DNA of 64,000 nucleotides from Pseudomonas sp. 31-12 (GTDB lineage Bacteria > Pseudomonadota > Gammaproteobacteria > Pseudomonadales > Pseudomonadaceae). The translations under genes and the position numbers were made by a program. This document shows, piece after piece, positions 60,890-64,000 of the stretch. Where the stretch lies: NCBI RefSeq assembly GCF_003151075.1, contig NZ_CP029482.1:1240001-1304000 (forward strand), read 5' to 3'. The notes below the pieces were generated by a model. The model was not told the DNA's origin, made no database searches, and was given only the letters and a program-made list of their open reading frames with translations. Position 1 is the first letter of the stretch; the number at the start of each line of letters is the position of its first letter.

Positions 60890-61645
60890 TCAGGCTTTGC
60901 GCAACGCATCGAATTCGGTGTCTGCATGTTGGCCATTGACCAGGAGGATTCCGGCAGTGCCGAACTTTGAGCTGGGCGTCCCGTCGGGATTGAAGATCGC
61001 CACAAAACCGTGTTTCATTTCGTCCTGCGCCAGCGCATGGCCGGCGACCAGAATCCGGCCGTTGGACAGGATGTGGCAATCTTTCAGAGCGGTGGAGGCT
61101 GTTCCATCGGGCAGTTTTATTTCAACCCGTCCCTCTTTACCGAACGTTTTTACCGGGAAGCCCAGTGCGTCAAATTTGAGAAGCGTTGCTGTTTCAACGT
61201 TGAGCAGGGCTGTTACGTAGTTGGCTCCGACGATAATGCTTCCGCCCGCAAGGGTTCTAATCACTGGGGATTCGCCAATGCAGGGATGGCAGCCACTGGT
61301 GTTTTTGACGATGACTCGTCCATCGTCACCGAATTTTTTGTCCCAGCTTCCGCGGCTATCAATGCACAGAATCTCTATGTGTGGATCCAGGCAGTCAGGT
61401 GATGTTGACCAGCCAACCATAAAGACCCGGCCGTCGCCCACGGCAGTTTTAGTGCCACCGGCATTGCCTGGAGTAGCGAATTTAATCTGCTCCGGATCCC
61501 AACTTTCATGACGGTCTCGCGCTATGCGGTGGGGAATATTGGGTAGGGGCTGGGCCATCATGTCGACTCCCTCCTTCATCGAGCTCCAGTTGCCGGGACG
61601 AAAACTGATCTCAGATGAGGCATTGAGCCCCTGGCCCATCCTCAT
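60890..61645 (-). CDS. Delta-60 repeat-like protein
   Basis: A 251-residue protein built of beta-propeller-like repeats. Segments such as SWDKKFGDDGRVIV, FPVKTFGKEGRVEI and PSSKFGTAGILLVNG, each followed by a GRILVAGHAL-type stretch, resemble the delta-60 repeats (SFGxxGxVxx plus DGKIxVAG). At least three repeats are visible. There is no signal peptide in the long version. The start is uncertain: ATG at 61645, 61579 (better ribosome-binding site, GGAG) or 61561. Function is unknown, but such proteins often accompany adhesins or polymorphic toxins. Confidence 0.6.
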   Translation of the reverse strand: MRMGQGLNASSEISFRPGNWSSMKEGVDMMAQPLPNIPHRIARDRHESWDPEQIKFATPGNAGGTKTAVGDGRVFMVGWSTSPDCLDPHIEILCIDSRGSWDKKFGDDGRVIVKNTSGCHPCIGESPVIRTLAGGSIIVGANYVTALLNVETATLLKFDALGFPVKTFGKEGRVEIKLPDGTASTALKDCHILSNGRILVAGHALAQDEMKHGFVAIFNPDGTPSSKFGTAGILLVNGQHADTEFDALRKA

Positions 61646-61769
61646 GACTCGCCTGTTTTCGGCGCCTCAACTTTGAGCTGATGTGATGGAGGTCGTCTAC
61701 TGTCAACTCTGACAGGTAGACAAGCGTTAAATTGTGTGTTTCGCGGCTGCAATCCGACGTGCCCGGGTC

Positions 61770-62168
61770 TTACTGCTTGCAAAACGTCTCATGCAAATGC
61801 CGCCAGATCACCGGGCCGGACGCTTGCTTCTCAAACGCCACTGTCGAGCGTCGATCCGAATGCAGCCCCGTCGCATCCGTCTGCCGCTCGCGATAACTCA
61901 CCACCGCGCCACCGTCGTACAGCGCGATACCCCGTAAATCGCTGAGCTCGATCCTGAAGCCGAGTTTTCTTCCGCCCGCCAGCAGGAACAACTCGTTCAA
62001 CGCGGCGAAATCCAGCACCCGGCCCAATGGCGAGATCATGGAAAACTGTGGCGAAAAACGCGTTAGCAGGCGTTCAAGCGCGGACTCGTCCTGGTCCTCG
62101 GCCAGCCATTGCTCGATGGCGATGTGGGCCTGGATCACTTCGTCGAAGTATTCGGTGTAGTCGGTCAT
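61770..62168 (-). CDS. SnoaL/NTF2-like protein (DUF4440 type)
   Basis: A 132-residue protein with a cone-shaped NTF2-like pattern: N-terminal helices (EVIQAHIAIEQWL; ALERLLTRFSPQFSMISP) and a beta sheet ending in RRSTVAFEKQASGPVIWRHL. Such proteins bind small molecules or act as isomerases. No catalytic residues can be assigned. It is on the minus strand downstream of an SDR gene, with a REP pair between. The function is unknown. Confidence 0.68.
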   Translation of the reverse strand: MTDYTEYFDEVIQAHIAIEQWLAEDQDESALERLLTRFSPQFSMISPLGRVLDFAALNELFLLAGGRKLGFRIELSDLRGIALYDGGAVVSYRERQTDATGLHSDRRSTVAFEKQASGPVIWRHLHETFCKQ

Positions 62169-62200
62169 GGTTGTTCCTGAAATTCCGCAGAGATAGTTCA

Positions 62201-62277
62201 GACGTCATCGCGAGCAGGTTCGCTCCCACAGTTGGAATGCATTTCCCTACGGGAGCGAGCCTGCTCGCGATGACGTC
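62201..62277. repeat. REP pair (inverted)
   Basis: GACGTCATCGCGAGCAGG and its perfect inverse CCTGCTCGCGATGACGTC with REP cores TCGCTCCCACA and TACGGGAGCGAG between. It separates the SDR gene from the SnoaL-like gene. Confidence 0.83.
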
Positions 62278-62286
62278 GACTCGGTC

Positions 62287-63111
62287 TTAGAGTTGACCCT
62301 TCAACCCAAACCGCTTCATCAACCCCGCCTCCAGCAACCCTTTAGGCAACAAGCCCGCCAACAACGGCAATGCCCGGCTGCCGTTGCCCAGTCGAATCAG
62401 ACGCGGTGGCTTACCCTGCTGCACGGCCTTGAGCAAACCTTCGGCAAATTCCCGGGCCGGTGTCGGCTTGTCCTGAGACGCCTTGGCCCGCGCACGAATG
62501 CCTTCACGCAACGGCCACCACGGTGATTGCTCGGAAATCAATTGCTCTGCCTCATGCCCGGCATTCTTGGCGAAGCTGGATGCGATTGCACCCGGCTGTA
62601 CTTCCATCACGCGCACGCCGAACGGCGACAACTCCATGCGCAATGCATCGCTCAATGCATGCACCGCCGCTTTCGAGGCGCAATAGGCGCCGGCAAACGG
62701 CGTGACCAATACCCCGGAAACGCTGCCGATGTTGACCACCAAACCCTTGGCACGACGCAGCACTGGAAACAGCGCGCGTGTCACACCGACAACGGCAAAC
62801 ACATTGGTTTCGAACTGCCGCTGCATCGCCGGCACGCCGCCGTCGAGCAGCGGCCCCATGGCGCCGTAACCGGCATTGTTGATCAACACATCGAGGCCGC
62901 CATGTTGCTGGTTGATCTGCTCGCTCAGCTGTTCGAGCGCGGCGCCGTCGTTGACGTCCAGTTGCACGGCGGTGAAACCGGCGGCGGCCAGAACAGCCAC
63001 ATCTTCAGCCTTGCGGGCGCTGGCCCAGACTTCGTATCCGGCACCTTTGAACACATCGGCGAGGGCGCGGCCAATGCCGCTGGAGCAACCGGTAATCAAC
63101 GCAACGGGCAT
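62287..63111 (-). CDS. Short-chain dehydrogenase/reductase
   Basis: A 274-residue classical SDR. It has TGCSSGIGRALAD (residues 7-19), NNAGYGAMGP (residues about 81-90), the catalytic serine in NIGSVSG, and YCASKAAVHALSDAL with Tyr and Lys. The C-terminal part (PREFAEGLLKAVQQGKPPRLIRLG-like) resembles retinol-dehydrogenase-type or YbbO/oxidoreductase SDRs with an extra substrate cap. The substrate is unknown. The start at 63111 follows AAGGA. A frame from 63129 is less likely. Confidence 0.83.
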   Translation of the reverse strand: MPVALITGCSSGIGRALADVFKGAGYEVWASARKAEDVAVLAAAGFTAVQLDVNDGAALEQLSEQINQQHGGLDVLINNAGYGAMGPLLDGGVPAMQRQFETNVFAVVGVTRALFPVLRRAKGLVVNIGSVSGVLVTPFAGAYCASKAAVHALSDALRMELSPFGVRVMEVQPGAIASSFAKNAGHEAEQLISEQSPWWPLREGIRARAKASQDKPTPAREFAEGLLKAVQQGKPPRLIRLGNGSRALPLLAGLLPKGLLEAGLMKRFGLKGQL

Positions 63112-63141
63112 GGCGCGGTCCTTGTGCAAAAAAAATAGGGA

Positions 63142-63606
63142 TCAGTCGGAGAAACTACCCTGCAAACGCTCGGCGCGAAACTCCAGGGTTTGCGGACGAT
63201 AGCCAGGGCGTAGCGGCGGCAGGGGCAAGCAGTCTTCCCAATTGGCGCCGGCCTGCAGTTCGCCGGGGCCGCGATAGCGCGGGGCGGCGTATTGATTGTC
63301 GGCCAGATTCACCGTATCGCCCGGCGCGTACGCGGCAACGCGCCAGCGCAACTCGGTCAGCGGCACATCGTTGCCATTGTTCATGGTCAGCTGCAACGGG
63401 CGGTCCGCCGGGCAGTGTTCGGGCGCGTAGGTGATGCGTAACTCCAGGCGCGCCAGTTGCTTGACCTCGCGGCTGTCCATCCAGATCACCCACGTGGCCA
63501 CCAGACCCAGGCCGATGGCGGCCGCCACAGAGACGGGCAACGCCTTGGCCGGGTAGCGCAGCAATAAAATCAGCCAGGTGATGACCAGCAGGACGCCGAT
63601 GAACAT
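63142..63606 (-). CDS. Small membrane-anchored protein of unknown function
   Basis: A 154-residue protein with two hydrophobic helices at the N-terminus (about 2-17 and 23-43) and a soluble, beta-rich periplasmic part with two cysteines (HCPADRPLQL and WEDCLPLPPL) that could form a disulfide. Such proteins are annotated as multidrug transporter in some Pseudomonas genomes, but nothing in the sequence supports transport. It lies 30 bp ahead of the SDR gene on the same strand, so they may be co-transcribed. I do not recognise a named family. Confidence 0.65.
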   Translation of the reverse strand: MFIGVLLVITWLILLLRYPAKALPVSVAAAIGLGLVATWVIWMDSREVKQLARLELRITYAPEHCPADRPLQLTMNNGNDVPLTELRWRVAAYAPGDTVNLADNQYAAPRYRGPGELQAGANWEDCLPLPPLRPGYRPQTLEFRAERLQGSFSD

Positions 63607-63772
63607 ATTTGAACGCTCCTTGAACTCATGACCACCATCCTACCGAACGGCTGCCGGAATGGACATTCACGGATCAACGGCGATCACCGTTGGTCGGTAC
63701 TGTAATTTCTGACAGTAGCCAGCCCTGAGCACGCGAAGTTAGATAACCGCAGGCAAACAGGGACGAATCGGC

Positions 63773-64000
63773 ATGCAGGCTGCGGCAGTGGGAATGCACT
63801 ACAACACCCCCCGATTGTTCGCCGTCGATCCGCGAGGACTGTCGATCCGTTACGTGGATTACTGGCGCGAGGTCGAGGGTGCCCCGGCTCAGGCTCGCAT
63901 CAACCGCACCTTGCACAATGCCGCTGGGGGCACGGTAAAACAGTGGGATTCACGGCTCTGGCGGCTACAGCAACAAGAGCCGATGGCGCCCGCCAATCTC
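63773..64000 (+). CDS. TccC/RHS-type toxin protein, N-terminal part (cut by right edge)
   Basis: The first 76 codons of a gene starting at ATG 63773 behind AGGGACG (a second ATG at 63794 begins MHYNTPRLFAV). The residues MHYNTPRLFAVDPRGLSIRY, INRTLHNAAGGTVKQWDSRL and the later PANL match the beginning of TccC-like subunits of insecticidal Tc toxin complexes and the RHS proteins of fluorescent pseudomonads. In the family the N-terminal RHS shell encloses a variable C-terminal toxin. The rest is outside the window, so neither the toxic domain nor TcA/TcB partners can be judged. Confidence 0.75.
   Translation, partial: MQAAAVGMHYNTPRLFAVDPRGLSIRYVDYWREVEGAPAQARINRTLHNAAGGTVKQWDSRLWRLQQQEPMAPANL

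Overview
The window is about 64 kb of chromosome from a fluorescent Pseudomonas, probably of the P. fluorescens group. The evidence is the high GC content, the many REP palindromes, the homogentisate operon with an IclR regulator, the Fec-type iron surface-signalling loci, an S-type pyocin, DUF3509, DUF6124 and HopJ-family genes, and a short LOV photoreceptor of the Pseudomonas type. It contains no rRNA, tRNA, insertion sequence, prophage or CRISPR array that I can support. Both edges cut genes: trxB on the left and a TccC/RHS-type gene on the right.

Layout. 1-5463: thioredoxin reductase, a GABA-type aminotransferase, then a minus-strand block of HopJ-family and DUF1244 genes and folX-folE-folM, the set that makes tetrahydromonapterin, ending in an ABM-domain membrane protein. 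5674-8329: a MerR regulator resembling class II LitR, a PilZ-like protein, a short LOV blue-light receptor and a flavodoxin. 8310-10365: LysR regulator divergent from cidA/cidB. 10498-13203: class II aldolase, MEST-like hydrolase and an SDR. 13245-15582: nuclease S-type pyocin with its immunity gene. 16474-22354: DUF1302 and DUF1329 envelope proteins and a MalT-like LuxR regulator. 22554-24965: an AT-richer gene of the dermonecrotic/Tcd-like (DUF6543) family. 24975-29213: hmgR and hmgA-fahA-maiA for homogentisate catabolism. 29327-37537: SirB1-type protein, a leucine-dehydrogenase homologue lacking its catalytic lysine, SOS-controlled yebG, psiE, DUF3509, serine transporter and L-serine dehydratase with a LysR regulator, and a hibernation-factor homologue. 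37703-48265: two ferric-siderophore signalling systems back to back, fecA-fecR-fecI on the minus strand and a translationally coupled DUF3649-PepSY-DUF3325-sigma-antisigma run plus receptor on the plus strand. 48384-52091: AraC regulator, DMT transporter, DUF2165 protein and a 2-hydroxyacid dehydrogenase. 52092-54664: repeat-rich region with a tandem duplication of a DUF6124 gene. 54665-60849: LysR regulator and an AaeXAB-like aromatic-acid efflux set with its own outer-membrane channel. 60890-64000: small accessory genes and the start of a TccC-like toxin gene.

The most unusual signals are: (a) a structured, covarying RNA leader in front of both copies of the duplicated DUF6124 gene, inside a roughly 1 kb tandem duplication whose REP array has expanded in one copy; (b) loss of the active-site lysine in the Glu/Leu dehydrogenase homologue at 30314-31333; (c) a light-sensing pair (LOV and LitR-like MerR) beside the pterin genes; and (d) two contact or diffusible toxin loci plus a third starting at the right edge. 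Starts were chosen from Shine-Dalgarno sequences and conserved N-termini, so many differ from the longest possible open frame.
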